DNA of 64,000 nucleotides from Desulfuromonadaceae bacterium (lineage in GTDB: Bacteria > Desulfobacterota > Desulfuromonadia > Geobacterales > Pseudopelobacteraceae), in the NCBI GenBank assembly GCA_028687585.1, contig JAQTZV010000011.1, positions 62,001 to 126,000 of the forward strand, read 5' to 3'. Positions 35,951 to 45,137 of the stretch are shown here, one piece after another; position 1 is the stretch's first letter, and each line of letters opens with the position of its first letter. Below the pieces are notes generated by a model that saw nothing but the letters and a program-made list of their open reading frames with translations, ran no database searches and was not told where the DNA came from. The translations under genes were made by a program, and so were the position numbers.

Positions 35951-37216
35951 TCAGTATTCACGTCGATCGGGACACATACCTTTTTCAAGGTTGTCATAAA
36001 ATTCCTCGAAAAAAAGTTCAAAACGGAAATGCTGTCGGTAACAGTTCACAGCATTGAGATGCATCCCGTCCAGTCCGGCTATGACTGCAGGCAACAGCGT
36101 CGCCAACTGATCCGGGGAGGAGGCAACTGCTCCGATGCTCCATGTTTCGACTACGTCGCGAAGAGTCGGAAAGTCTGAACAGACTACCGGCAGCCCGGCC
36201 TTGAGATACTCACCCAGTTTGTTCGAAGAATAGGCTATTTCCGTAAAATTGTCATCAATTGCCTGATAAAACATCAGTCCTATATCAGCAGACGAAAGCG
36301 CCGAAGCCATGTTTTCCAAAGTGATATATTCCGTTGAAAAAAACACGGGCAACCCGGCAGCATCCTCCAGCATCCCTTTGAAATAATCAGTACCCAATGA
36401 CCACTGGTTCCATGTATGCATGATCAGGCTGACCTTATCCGGCCAGGCGTGCACGCTGCAGATGATGTCACGGCAGCAGGACCATTCGGCAAAATTCCCG
36501 GCGTAGATCACGACCACATGATCACCCGGAATGTCGAATTTATCCCTAAAAAAAGAACTGCGCTGTTCGCAGGGTTCTCCCATAGAAGCAACCGGGAGGA
36601 TGCACATGTTCTGCAGGTCAAAATCGTTGATCCGGGCAAAAGCTTCGGCGCGCTGACGGTTCTGGATGGTAACTCGATCAACTCCCTTGATGGCCCGATA
36701 CTCCAGAGTCTTCCAAAACAGTTTGTTGCTATAGAGCGGATTATCTTCTTTCCAATCCATCAACTCCATATTGTAGTAAACGACCTGATGGCTTCCTGTT
36801 ACGCAGTTAACGGCAAGCAGGCTCAAATTCTCAACCGGTATCACATATGAATAGTTATAAGCTTCCAGCTCGCGGTGCAACCATACCGAAAAAAAATAGA
36901 GCATTGGCAGAACACGTGCCACTGCCATCGAAACAGGAAGAATCTGTGCAGTTTTCCCAGATGGTTTGAACCAACGGTTGTACTTGTCTGCCACAAACCG
37001 TGCTAACCGAAGCCGAAACATCCTGTTCCGGTCATATACTTTGAATTTGATGTCAGGATTATTGAAACTGACGGGACTGGCGGCCAATGTCTCGGCATCG
37101 ATGAAGACATCAACTGTAAAGCCCTTCCTGGCAAAGAGCTCAATGCTGTTAACCACCATCGTGGAAACACCGAGGGGGTAAGAATAGATAATGAATGCAA
37201 CTCTCCGGCTAGACAT
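35951..37216 (-). CDS. Glycosyltransferase family 4
   Basis: 421 residues. Starts IIYSYPLGVSTMVVNSIELF, then a basic stretch and membrane-associated helix (VARVLPMLYFFSVWLH) around 100-115, VVVIYAGNFAEWSC in the centre and SSNKLGEYLKAGLPVVCSD as donor-binding region. It lacks part of the classical GT4 E-x7-E motif, so a divergent member. Its start overlaps the methyltransferase end by eight bases. Confidence 0.68.
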   Translation of the reverse strand: MSSRRVAFIIYSYPLGVSTMVVNSIELFARKGFTVDVFIDAETLAASPVSFNNPDIKFKVYDRNRMFRLRLARFVADKYNRWFKPSGKTAQILPVSMAVARVLPMLYFFSVWLHRELEAYNYSYVIPVENLSLLAVNCVTGSHQVVYYNMELMDWKEDNPLYSNKLFWKTLEYRAIKGVDRVTIQNRQRAEAFARINDFDLQNMCILPVASMGEPCEQRSSFFRDKFDIPGDHVVVIYAGNFAEWSCCRDIICSVHAWPDKVSLIMHTWNQWSLGTDYFKGMLEDAAGLPVFFSTEYITLENMASALSSADIGLMFYQAIDDNFTEIAYSSNKLGEYLKAGLPVVCSDFPTLRDVVETWSIGAVASSPDQLATLLPAVIAGLDGMHLNAVNCYRQHFRFELFFEEFYDNLEKGMCPDRREY

Positions 37217-38420
37217 CGGTTCTCTCCGAGAATACTACTATCGGACGTTCGTCATCATGAAACCGATGGACTTCACAACGTCTGAAATATCTTTCACCCA
37301 CTGTGCAGAGCTGCTCCAGTCCATACCACGGTTTTGATGACTTGTTGTCCCATTCCGTAACATTAGCGTCCTTTTTATTGACAAACTCGATAATTAATGA
37401 GCCGGCACCCAGTTTTCGTACCCGGTCAAAGATATCCTCAAAGCTATAGCCAACCCGGTAGACCAGATGATGAACAAGCGCCAGCATCATAACCGTATCC
37501 ACGTGCCGGGGTCTCAGATTGCTGTAGGTCCTCTCGATCGCACGCAGCAAATCATCAAGATCGGCCACCAACGGTAGAATTCTTCGTCCCTTCCCCTTAA
37601 TCGCCCGATACAGGTAATCAACACAATCGGGGTCAGGATCACAGGCAACCACGTCCGCACCCAGCGATTCAGCAATATAGGCATAGTGTCCGGTATTGCA
37701 CCCCACGTCGTAGACAGTTTTCGGCTTAATGTCCTCCAAAATCCGCCGCACGACCTCCTCCTTCGGCTGGTCGCAGTATTCGTCCGGATTGGCGCTGTAA
37801 TAATGCCTCCACCGGGAAACCCCCTGATAGCCGACCAGGCGCGCGAGCCGACCGCGCCAGCTGACAAAGTGGTCAGGACAGATCAGATCACGTATTACAT
37901 CAGTATAGCGCGGCGCCTCTATTTCAGAATCGAGCCGACTGCGGGTTCTGGCAGCAGAGGTAACTCGATAGCTGAGTAGTGCCTTCCGGTAACTCTTCAG
38001 CTCCTTAATGCCGTCATTGGCAGTCCCGGGGATAATTGAACCGAGATCGACAAACACCGGCTGTGTGTAGAAAAAAACTGTATTGAAGCAGTGCCCGTCG
38101 ACAAGACAATACCCAAGACTATTCAACTGTGTGTTGAGTTCCAAAATTGAATTAACACAATTCTGATACATGGAATACGACCAGTTAGCGGCACTGTTGG
38201 GAAAGAAAAAAGGGGAGATTTCAATAAAATTCTGATTGTCATACAAGTTGATAGCATAAGGCACCACATTCATCTTCTCCAGAAAACCTTTCAAGACTGG
38301 ATCTGCAAGAAAATAATTGTGTGGATCAACTCTTCTTAGAAGGGTCCTGTTCCCGACGTGAAAATTCGGGGCATTTTGTACTCCCTGATAGCTATCATCC
38401 AGCAGTACAAGCTCACTCAA
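37209..38420 (-). CDS. SAM-dependent methyltransferase with N-terminal kinase-like region
   Basis: 403 residues. The C-terminal half is a class I methyltransferase (VYDVGCNTGHYAYIAESLG, ACDPDPDCVDYLY, ALVHHLVYRVGYSFEDI). The N-terminal half contains LVDGHCFNTVFF and PVFVDLGSI, spaced like the catalytic loop (D-x-H-x-x-N) and metal-binding DxG of aminoglycoside-phosphotransferase-like kinases, suggesting a fused, possibly degenerate kinase part. Substrate unknown; a lipid-linked or sugar acceptor is likely given the context. Confidence 0.65.
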   Translation of the reverse strand: MSELVLLDDSYQGVQNAPNFHVGNRTLLRRVDPHNYFLADPVLKGFLEKMNVVPYAINLYDNQNFIEISPFFFPNSAANWSYSMYQNCVNSILELNTQLNSLGYCLVDGHCFNTVFFYTQPVFVDLGSIIPGTANDGIKELKSYRKALLSYRVTSAARTRSRLDSEIEAPRYTDVIRDLICPDHFVSWRGRLARLVGYQGVSRWRHYYSANPDEYCDQPKEEVVRRILEDIKPKTVYDVGCNTGHYAYIAESLGADVVACDPDPDCVDYLYRAIKGKGRRILPLVADLDDLLRAIERTYSNLRPRHVDTVMMLALVHHLVYRVGYSFEDIFDRVRKLGAGSLIIEFVNKKDANVTEWDNKSSKPWYGLEQLCTVGERYFRRCEVHRFHDDERPIVVFSERTDV

Positions 38421-39384
38421 AATAATCTTCCTTCCTTATCCAAACCAACAGAGGGGGATTCAGAGCGAGCATACCCTGATGCCACAGAATACCGCATACA
38501 AGAAATAGCCAGTGGCGCCGAACACCCCCACGACCAAAAACGACCTGATTTAGAAGGACCGATGCTACTCGCTGCAAAATCACGGTACATCTTTCCTTGA
38601 GGCTGGAAGTTCTTCGTGTCACAGCGTATGAATAGCTGATTCCCTGCAGGAAAGCCCTCCTACAAAGATATCGCATAGTGATTCTCTCCGCAGGAATACA
38701 GTGAAAGACAGAAGCATGGGGATTATAACAGGCTTTCAGACCGTTGGCGGTAATCCAGTCGGAAACATGAGTTTCACCATCTCCACGAAACTGTCTGAGA
38801 GCCCAAGGCATTGAATCGGGATGAAACCCTCTGCAGCTCATAAGCACCGATCTCCTGATGGAAAAATTACAGCCATACACTAAGAGAGCAGGAATCACGC
38901 AGGGGGTATTTCCAAAATCTGTCAGGCTATACCAGCCGTTGACCCTGCCGAAAGCATTCCGCTCCCACAACAGATCAAACCAGTCAGGAGGCTTGGCATC
39001 AAACTTAGGCAGACATTTACCGCCTACAAGGACAACCTTCTCATTGTGAAAGGACTCCTCTATAGCCTGCAACCAAGTCGGACAGGCCTCGATATCGTCA
39101 TCGGCAAAAACCAGAATGTCGGAAACCGCTTCGCGTACCCCCCGATGTCGAGCCCGATGCAGTCCAGGTGCGCTTTCTACTACATACCTCAGATTTGAAA
39201 CCACTTTTTGAAAATCTCGTGCCACCTGCTCGGATGCCGCAGAGGGAGCGTTGTCCACCAAAATGATTTCGAACTGTTCCGGAGAGAGCGTCTGGGTAGT
39301 GATCGAACGAAGAGCACGCTGCAATGATTGCGGCCGACGGCATGTCGGTATGATTACAGACAACTTTCGCATGAGCGGAACCAT
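38413..39384 (-). CDS. Glycosyltransferase family 2
   Basis: 323 residues. GT-A core: LSVIIPTCRRPQSLQRAL, ILVDNAPS, VFADDDIEACPTWL with the DDD metal site, and a typical FSIRRSVL acceptor-side motif. One hydrophobic region near the C-terminus (LLNQVVFGRGGVRRHWLFLV) may attach it to the membrane. GGAAGGG precedes the ATG. Confidence 0.8.
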   Translation of the reverse strand: MVPLMRKLSVIIPTCRRPQSLQRALRSITTQTLSPEQFEIILVDNAPSAASEQVARDFQKVVSNLRYVVESAPGLHRARHRGVREAVSDILVFADDDIEACPTWLQAIEESFHNEKVVLVGGKCLPKFDAKPPDWFDLLWERNAFGRVNGWYSLTDFGNTPCVIPALLVYGCNFSIRRSVLMSCRGFHPDSMPWALRQFRGDGETHVSDWITANGLKACYNPHASVFHCIPAERITMRYLCRRAFLQGISYSYAVTRRTSSLKERCTVILQRVASVLLNQVVFGRGGVRRHWLFLVCGILWHQGMLALNPPLLVWIRKEDYFE

Positions 39385-40152
39385 CTATCCCTTCCAGAAC
39401 GCGGCCTTGCGTTTGAATCTGTCCATATTGAAAACGGGTTGTGATGCAAGCCTTTTTTCAAGAGAAGCCAGCATGTCAACGTACATGGAAAGCATTTCAG
39501 GATGTACATACTCGTTTCCGTCGTAAAACGGAGGATCGATTACCTTCAACTTTCGCATGGAGCCTTCCTGCACATAAAGGAACATGTTCTGTCGGTACCA
39601 CCAGTTGACCGAACTGTCACTCCAAAACTTCTTTCGGAACAGGTCGCAGCAAACATAATTTCTTTCGGAAAAGAGCTTTACCCAATATTCCTGGGATTGC
39701 TCGTTGACGTGATTCTCTCCCGTCTGGTTCAACAGAGCTGCTGAAAACAGTATAATGTCGCTCAGTTCCGTCAATAAGACTACGAATTCCCGGGCGCATT
39801 CCGGTGGCAAGTGCTCCGCCACCTCAAGGCTGACACAGAGGTCGAACCTCTTTTCCTTACCGGCGCTGACCGGCAACAGCACCCCCCGCAGATCAGCAAA
39901 TCGCCGCAAGTCACATTCGATGAAGTTGTCAACCTTGCGGAGGTGTTGAGGAACGTGGGCTCCATCTACCCCTGTTACTTCCATAACGCCGTGCCTCGCC
40001 AGCACTGAGAGCCACTGTCCCGGCCCACATCCGATATCGATCGCGCTAGCGGGATTGATGAATTGCAACAGGTAAGGAACTATGACGCTGGCCGATCTTT
40101 CCGAATGGTCCTCGTTGTAGTGGTGTAGAACCTCGGCAGGTTCAGTTGTCAT
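39385..40152 (-). CDS. Class I SAM-dependent methyltransferase
   Basis: 255 residues. Motif I AIDIGCGPGQWLSVL, VTGVDGAH, and DLCVSLEVAEHLPPECA before the active-site strand. It belongs to a run of methyltransferases (37.2-40.8 kb), and is a good candidate for sugar O-methylation in the polysaccharide; no close subfamily is recognised. Confidence 0.75.
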   Translation of the reverse strand: MTTEPAEVLHHYNEDHSERSASVIVPYLLQFINPASAIDIGCGPGQWLSVLARHGVMEVTGVDGAHVPQHLRKVDNFIECDLRRFADLRGVLLPVSAGKEKRFDLCVSLEVAEHLPPECAREFVVLLTELSDIILFSAALLNQTGENHVNEQSQEYWVKLFSERNYVCCDLFRKKFWSDSSVNWWYRQNMFLYVQEGSMRKLKVIDPPFYDGNEYVHPEMLSMYVDMLASLEKRLASQPVFNMDRFKRKAAFWKG

Positions 40153-40187
40153 GTACGATTCATCCTCCTTTGTGCATAAGTTTTCAG

Positions 40188-40799
40188 CTAGACCCTGGTC
40201 CAGTAGGTGTTATCCACCACGCATCCACGCATGGTTTCTACCGGTCGTACCAGTTCGCCGACGGCGCGCTGAACCCCTTCCGCCCAGCCAAAGTCGTGAA
40301 AGGCTACCACGGCACCGGATGAAAGCCTGGGGAACCAGGCCTTAATATCATCGCACACTCCGTCGTAGGAATGGTCGCCATCGATAAACAGAAAATCGAC
40401 CATTCCTGTAACTGTAGAGACGGCGGCGTTACTCATGGAGCGAATCGGCACGATGAATTCCCGGTACGGCCCAATATTTTCCATGAACTCCCGGTAGGTA
40501 TCCCGGTTGCCCTCACTCATTCCCTGATTCATCCAAGTATCAATACAGTAGAGTCGGGCAGATCCACCACTCTTGCTAAGTTTCATGCCCCGCGCGATGA
40601 AGCAGGTGGAGGCGCCGAGATAGGAACCTATCTCAACGTAGGTCGAACCGGAGACACTACGGGCCAGTCTCAAGAGTAGTGCTTTCTCTTCCAAGCTTAG
40701 GTGAGTGGGGATGGCTAGGTCCCTGGCACTGAAAAGGCACGCGTATACGGTCCAGAATCTTGTAAAGAGCCAGCTAGCTGTCACTTTGCTAATAATCAA
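40188..40799 (-). CDS. CmcI/TylF-like class I methyltransferase
   Basis: 203 residues. YVEIGSYLGASTCFIA is motif I, CIDTWMNQGMSEGNRDTY motif II, and FLFIDGDHSYDGVCDDIKAWFPRL plus VVAFHDFGW are typical of the CmcI/TylF-type group that methylates hydroxyls of sugars. The start is a TTG at 40799 with AGGACG upstream and is uncertain; no ATG occurs near the N-terminus. Confidence 0.7.
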   Translation of the reverse strand: MIISKVTASWLFTRFWTVYACLFSARDLAIPTHLSLEEKALLLRLARSVSGSTYVEIGSYLGASTCFIARGMKLSKSGGSARLYCIDTWMNQGMSEGNRDTYREFMENIGPYREFIVPIRSMSNAAVSTVTGMVDFLFIDGDHSYDGVCDDIKAWFPRLSSGAVVAFHDFGWAEGVQRAVGELVRPVETMRGCVVDNTYWTRV

Positions 40800-40855
40800 T
40801 ATCGTCGTCCTGGAATTGTAGTTACTTCAAATATGGTAATGCCACCACAGCCCTA

Positions 40856-42313
40856 CTATCTGAAAAAAATCGCTGCGCGTAAATCATCCAGCACCATTTG
40901 CAACAATTTTGTTGGTCCGTAAACTCTGAGGGCAATTTTAAGGTAGTCAAAAGATAGTTTCTTATATCTGGAGCGTAATTGCCTCATTGTACGGAGTTTA
41001 GCAAGAAGGTCTGCGACTTGTTCACGAGTCAACCTGTCAAAAAATAGTGGAATCGTAGTTACTTGACCAAGAACTGCATTGTGAGGATTTTCATAATCAT
41101 CGGCCCACGAGAACAGTTCTGGAAGCGAGCCTGTTGCTTTTGCTACATTTTCAATTTCTGTCCCCGGCAGGATCATACATACCTGTAACGCCGAGGATAC
41201 TCCATACATCCTCTCGACTTTATTTATAAACTTGAGTGTTTTAATGGCATCTTCATAGGTCTCACCAATGTGTGAGCAGACAAAATACCCAGTAGTGTCG
41301 AGTCCAAGCTTTTTGGTATGGCTGAACAATGCCTCAACCTGGTGAAGAGTAACCCCTTTTTGAATTCGCTCCAAAACAGATACCGAGCCGGTTTCCACAC
41401 CAACAACGATATATCTGCACCCTGCCTTATACATGAGGGTTACGAGCTCAAGTGGGACATTAGCCCTGGTTTCGCACCACCACTGGATTTCTAGGCCTGC
41501 ATCGATTATTGCCTGGCAGAGCTCTTTGGATCGCTGAGGGTTTGCGGTAAAAGTCAAATCCAGAAAATTAAACGAGGTAATCCCATATTCCTCAATATAG
41601 TATTTCAGTTCTTGTATCACATTCTGATACGATCTGTGACGGTACTTAACGCCGGCTTTCGCGCAGAAAACACATTTGTATGGGCACCCACGGGAAGTCA
41701 TCACACTCATCGCCGGGATAGGGTCATTGCTTCCCATTAGAAACTCTGGATAATCCTTGGGAGATTTGACATTGTAGATGTCAAGGCTATCCAGGTCCTC
41801 GAAAATATCAGCGTCGGGGTTTCTTCGAATTTCACCGCAAACGGCTCTGAAGGAAATCCCGTTGACGTTCTCAAGTGGAGCAGAGGTTTCCAAAGCATTC
41901 AACAGTTCAACGATGGTTTTTTCACCCTCACCGCGCACGACAATATCAACTTCAGGAATATTAGCAAGGGTATCAAGATCACAATGGGTGAAATGCACAC
42001 CGCCTACTATGACTTTTTTCCCAGGATGATGCTTTCGTATCAATTTGACAACAGCCGCTGCCTCATGACGCGTGAAAGTTGTCGAGGTGATTCCAAAAAC
42101 ATCGAAGTCAAGGGAAGTGATGAACTTTTCGACATTGAAATCATTCTGTGAAGCAAAGAGCAATTCGAGGTCGAATATTTCTGATTCATGCAATTGGGAT
42201 TTACTTATAGCGCAAGAGAGATAGAGCAGTGACAATGGTCTGCATAAACTCCAATCTTTTGCTGCCGCTGATTTGTCATCAGGTTTTGCGGGTTGAATTA
42301 ATGCTATTCTCAT
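40856..42313 (-). CDS. B12-binding radical SAM protein
   Basis: 485 residues. The N-terminal cobalamin-binding-like domain (about 1-160: MRIALIQPAKPDD, IVGGVHFTHC) is followed by the radical SAM domain with CPYKCVFC, and an accessory C-terminal domain. Such proteins perform methylation or other radical steps on unactivated carbons. In a polysaccharide locus it may make a branched or methylated sugar, which is inference. The gene looks more AT-rich than its neighbours. Confidence 0.78.
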   Translation of the reverse strand: MRIALIQPAKPDDKSAAAKDWSLCRPLSLLYLSCAISKSQLHESEIFDLELLFASQNDFNVEKFITSLDFDVFGITSTTFTRHEAAAVVKLIRKHHPGKKVIVGGVHFTHCDLDTLANIPEVDIVVRGEGEKTIVELLNALETSAPLENVNGISFRAVCGEIRRNPDADIFEDLDSLDIYNVKSPKDYPEFLMGSNDPIPAMSVMTSRGCPYKCVFCAKAGVKYRHRSYQNVIQELKYYIEEYGITSFNFLDLTFTANPQRSKELCQAIIDAGLEIQWWCETRANVPLELVTLMYKAGCRYIVVGVETGSVSVLERIQKGVTLHQVEALFSHTKKLGLDTTGYFVCSHIGETYEDAIKTLKFINKVERMYGVSSALQVCMILPGTEIENVAKATGSLPELFSWADDYENPHNAVLGQVTTIPLFFDRLTREQVADLLAKLRTMRQLRSRYKKLSFDYLKIALRVYGPTKLLQMVLDDLRAAIFFR

Positions 42314-42350
42314 TTAATTACCTGGAGATACATTGACAAAGAACCGAACA

Positions 42351-43640
42351 TTACAACTGCCAGTTGCCGTCAACAAAAATAGCACCAAAGGGTCGAGTAA
42401 TTCTCCTCTTAACCACCAATACATCATCTTCAACAACCATGAGAGAACAAGACATCTCCGGATGGTCGTAGACTATCCCGAGCTTGGAGTTCGCCACTGA
42501 GGGAGACATCATGACTTTCCCTGCGGTGAAGGGAACTGCATCTAACTGAAAGGAAACAGTAGAGCCGCCTTTGGCATGCGGGTGGATTTCAATGCTATTA
42601 GACCACGTTACCGCTGAAGTTATGCGAAAACCTTCCGGGGTGTAGAAACCGATCCCAAAATCCAGGTTTTCCAGCCCCCCGATATGATTAAGTTCGATCT
42701 GGATTTTTGCGGGTTTCCCCATCACTATCATAGCTGAGGGTCGGTCGTTATGATCGAACACCGTAACTGATGCGATAAGCGGGACTCCTCCATGATAGGT
42801 ATTGATCCTATTATTGAGATCGAATCTCCCGTTTTCATCAGAGCACTCAGAATTGATCTCACTGACATAAGAATTGGTTACCATATTGGCACTACCGCAC
42901 AAGTCAACCGATCCTTTTTTCAGTAGTACAGCATGATTGCAAAGTGAGTTAACAGCAGAGATGTTATGACTAACAAACAACACCGTCCGCCCTTCTTTAG
43001 CCGACACATCCTCCATCTTTCCCAGACACTTCTTCTGAAACTGCGCATCCCCAACCGCCAGCACTTCATCCACTATCAAAATTTCCGGCTCCAGATGAGC
43101 CGCCACAGCAAACGCCAGCCGTACATACATCCCGGAAGAATACCGCTTTACCGGGGTATCCAGAAACTTCTCAATCTCGGCAAAATCAACTATTTCATCA
43201 AACTTCTTCTTTATCTCCGATCTGCCCATACCCAAGATTGCACCATTCAAAAAGATATTCTCCCGCCCGGTTAATTCAGGATGAAAACCAGTACCTACCT
43301 CCAGCAGACTGGCTACGCGACCCTTTATCTTAACCTGACCGGTTGTTGGTTCGGTAATTCGGCTGAGGATTTTGAGAAGTGTGGATTTACCGGCACCGTT
43401 GCGACCGATGATACCGATACGGTCGCCCTGATTTACCTCAAAGGAAACTTCTTTCAAAGCCCAGAATTCTTCATCTGTAGGAACTGGTGAAGAGTGAGTA
43501 GTGAATGAAGAAAAGATTTTTTTTGAAAAGTTCCTGACACCATTCGTTATGACATCCCGTAAGGCGGTATACTGCTCGCGCTGCTGATGATGAAGGGTGT
43601 ATCTCTTGCCCAGGTTTTCGACGGTGATCACTGTTGACAT
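42351..43640 (-). CDS. wzt: ABC exporter ATPase with C-terminal substrate-recognition domain (Wzt)
   Basis: 429 residues. Nucleotide-binding domain with Walker A GRNGAGKSTL, signature YSSGMYVRLAF and Walker B ILIVDEVLAVGD, then a beta-sandwich C-terminal domain (about 275-429) of the kind that recognises the terminated O-polysaccharide in Wzt. It powers export of undecaprenol-linked polymer through Wzm. Its ATG shares one base with the hepT stop (TAATG), so its translation appears coupled to the toxin-antitoxin pair. Confidence 0.9.
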   Translation of the reverse strand: MSTVITVENLGKRYTLHHQQREQYTALRDVITNGVRNFSKKIFSSFTTHSSPVPTDEEFWALKEVSFEVNQGDRIGIIGRNGAGKSTLLKILSRITEPTTGQVKIKGRVASLLEVGTGFHPELTGRENIFLNGAILGMGRSEIKKKFDEIVDFAEIEKFLDTPVKRYSSGMYVRLAFAVAAHLEPEILIVDEVLAVGDAQFQKKCLGKMEDVSAKEGRTVLFVSHNISAVNSLCNHAVLLKKGSVDLCGSANMVTNSYVSEINSECSDENGRFDLNNRINTYHGGVPLIASVTVFDHNDRPSAMIVMGKPAKIQIELNHIGGLENLDFGIGFYTPEGFRITSAVTWSNSIEIHPHAKGGSTVSFQLDAVPFTAGKVMMSPSVANSKLGIVYDHPEMSCSLMVVEDDVLVVKRRITRPFGAIFVDGNWQL

Positions 43641-44005
43641 TATGAGAGGGTTTTTTCTGTGTGTTTTTCCAGCTTAAGGATCTGCTCAATCTGAACTTTC
43701 AGATCTGGAAGTTTCTGTTTAACAATATCCCATACAACCTCTTCATTTACACCGAAATATTCATGGGAATGAACATTCCTGAAATCTTTCATTAATCGCC
43801 AAGGCACAGCAGAATACTCGTCTTTTTTTATAGAAGAAATTCGGCTTGCAGCTTCTCCAATTATCTCTAATTCTCTTATGGTTGCTGATTTGGTTTTTCT
43901 GTCGCCGGAAAAAGTATCTAAATTGTAACCTACAACAAATTCCATAGCAGCACAGATTGACTCCAGGATATCTTGAAAAAACTGAAGGTCCGTTCGCTTA
44001 CACAT
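43640..44005 (-). CDS. hepT: HepT-like toxin of HepT/MntA module (DUF86)
   Basis: 121 residues, all-helical HEPN fold. The catalytic RNase motif R-x4-H-x-Y is present as RNVHSHEY. HepT is a HEPN ribonuclease toxin that its partner MntA silences by adding AMP to the motif tyrosine. It overlaps mntA by eight bases and is followed with one base shared by wzt. Placement between wzm and wzt is unusual. Confidence 0.85.
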   Translation of the reverse strand: MCKRTDLQFFQDILESICAAMEFVVGYNLDTFSGDRKTKSATIRELEIIGEAASRISSIKKDEYSAVPWRLMKDFRNVHSHEYFGVNEEVVWDIVKQKLPDLKVQIEQILKLEKHTEKTLS

Positions 44006-44285
44006 AGATTATTTCTCTCATAATGTACGGTTTAATGATTGGTTTGAAATTAGACTCTATACCAAGGTCAATTCGCGCATCAAAAGAATCTTCCAAATAA
44101 TGTAACAAACCAAAATAACTGTCTGCAGTATTCTTGGAAAGTTCAATCGCCACATCAACATCAGAATCCTCCCGCGCATCCCCACGGGCATAGCTGCCAA
44201 ATAGTCCGATCTTGGTCACACCAAATCGCTCATGCATTTCATGTTTATGCTGTCTTAAAAAATCAAGAATCTGCTCTCGTGTCAC
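43998..44285 (-). CDS. mntA: MntA-like nucleotidyltransferase antitoxin
   Basis: 95 residues. The minimal nucleotidyltransferase motif GSYARGDAREDSDVDV (GSx10DxD) is intact. In characterised pairs MntA AMPylates HepT. Starts with GTG at 44285 behind GGAGGG (eight bases). It overlaps hepT by eight bases and sits 23 bases downstream of the wzm stop. Confidence 0.85.
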   Translation of the reverse strand: MTREQILDFLRQHKHEMHERFGVTKIGLFGSYARGDAREDSDVDVAIELSKNTADSYFGLLHYLEDSFDARIDLGIESNFKPIIKPYIMREIIYV

Positions 44286-44308
44286 GACTAAAACCCTCCG
44301 TTGTGCAA

Positions 44309-45136
44309 TTATATCACATCAGCAAAGCCGCGTTCCATGTTTCTGAAATAGAGTAGGCCACCGATAAATATAATCAGGGTTAATGAGGCCGACAGGGCCA
44401 ATCCTGGCCAGTAGACCGGAAAAGCATCACCCAGGATCGCCCAACGAAAACCATCAATGACACCGACCATCGGATTGAGGAAATAGAGCATGCGCCATTT
44501 ATCCGGGACAATTGAACTTGAAAACCCGACCGGAGAGATATAGAGACCAAATTGGACCAGAAACGGCACTACATAGCGAAAATCACGATATTTTACATTA
44601 AGAGCTGATAGCCACAACCCTGCACCGAAAGACGCAAGAAAGGCCAGCAAGAGAAAGACAGGCAGCAACAGCATCCTGATGTCGGGTACAAAGCTATACC
44701 ACGCCATAATTCCGCCGAGGATGATCAATGAGATAAAAAAGTCAACCAGACCGACTATGATCGAACCTGCCGGCACGATCAGGCGAGGAAAATAAACCTT
44801 GGTCAGCAGATTGGCATTGTCGATCAACGAATTACTGCTCTCGGTGAGCGAGTTGGCAAAGAACTGCCACGGCAGCATGGCAGTAAAGACCATGATCGGA
44901 TATGGAACACCATTGGAAGGGAGTTTAGCCAGTGTGCCAAAAACAATCGTGAATACCAGCATGGTTGCCAATGGGCGGATAACACTCCAGGCAATGCCGA
45001 TGGCGGTTTGTTTGTAACGCACCAAAATATCGCGCCAGGCCAAAAAGAAAAACAGCTCGCGGTAGCGCCAGATATCTTTCCAGTAATGAAGCGCTCCCAT
45101 GCCGGGCTTTATGATAAGTTCGGATTGTTCGTGCAT
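44309..45136 (-). CDS. wzm: ABC exporter permease of O-polysaccharide (Wzm)
   Basis: 275 residues with six membrane helices; the early amphipathic YWKDIWRYRELFFFLAWRD and ALNVKYRDFRYVVPFLVQFG are hallmark sequences of ABC-2 polysaccharide permeases. The ATG at 45136 comes right after the stop of the GT2 gene (TGACATG); a TTG start 63 bases upstream would overlap that gene and is unlikely. It forms the exporter with Wzt although the TA pair separates them. Confidence 0.9.
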   Translation of the reverse strand: MHEQSELIIKPGMGALHYWKDIWRYRELFFFLAWRDILVRYKQTAIGIAWSVIRPLATMLVFTIVFGTLAKLPSNGVPYPIMVFTAMLPWQFFANSLTESSNSLIDNANLLTKVYFPRLIVPAGSIIVGLVDFFISLIILGGIMAWYSFVPDIRMLLLPVFLLLAFLASFGAGLWLSALNVKYRDFRYVVPFLVQFGLYISPVGFSSSIVPDKWRMLYFLNPMVGVIDGFRWAILGDAFPVYWPGLALSASLTLIIFIGGLLYFRNMERGFADVI

Positions 45137-45137
45137 G

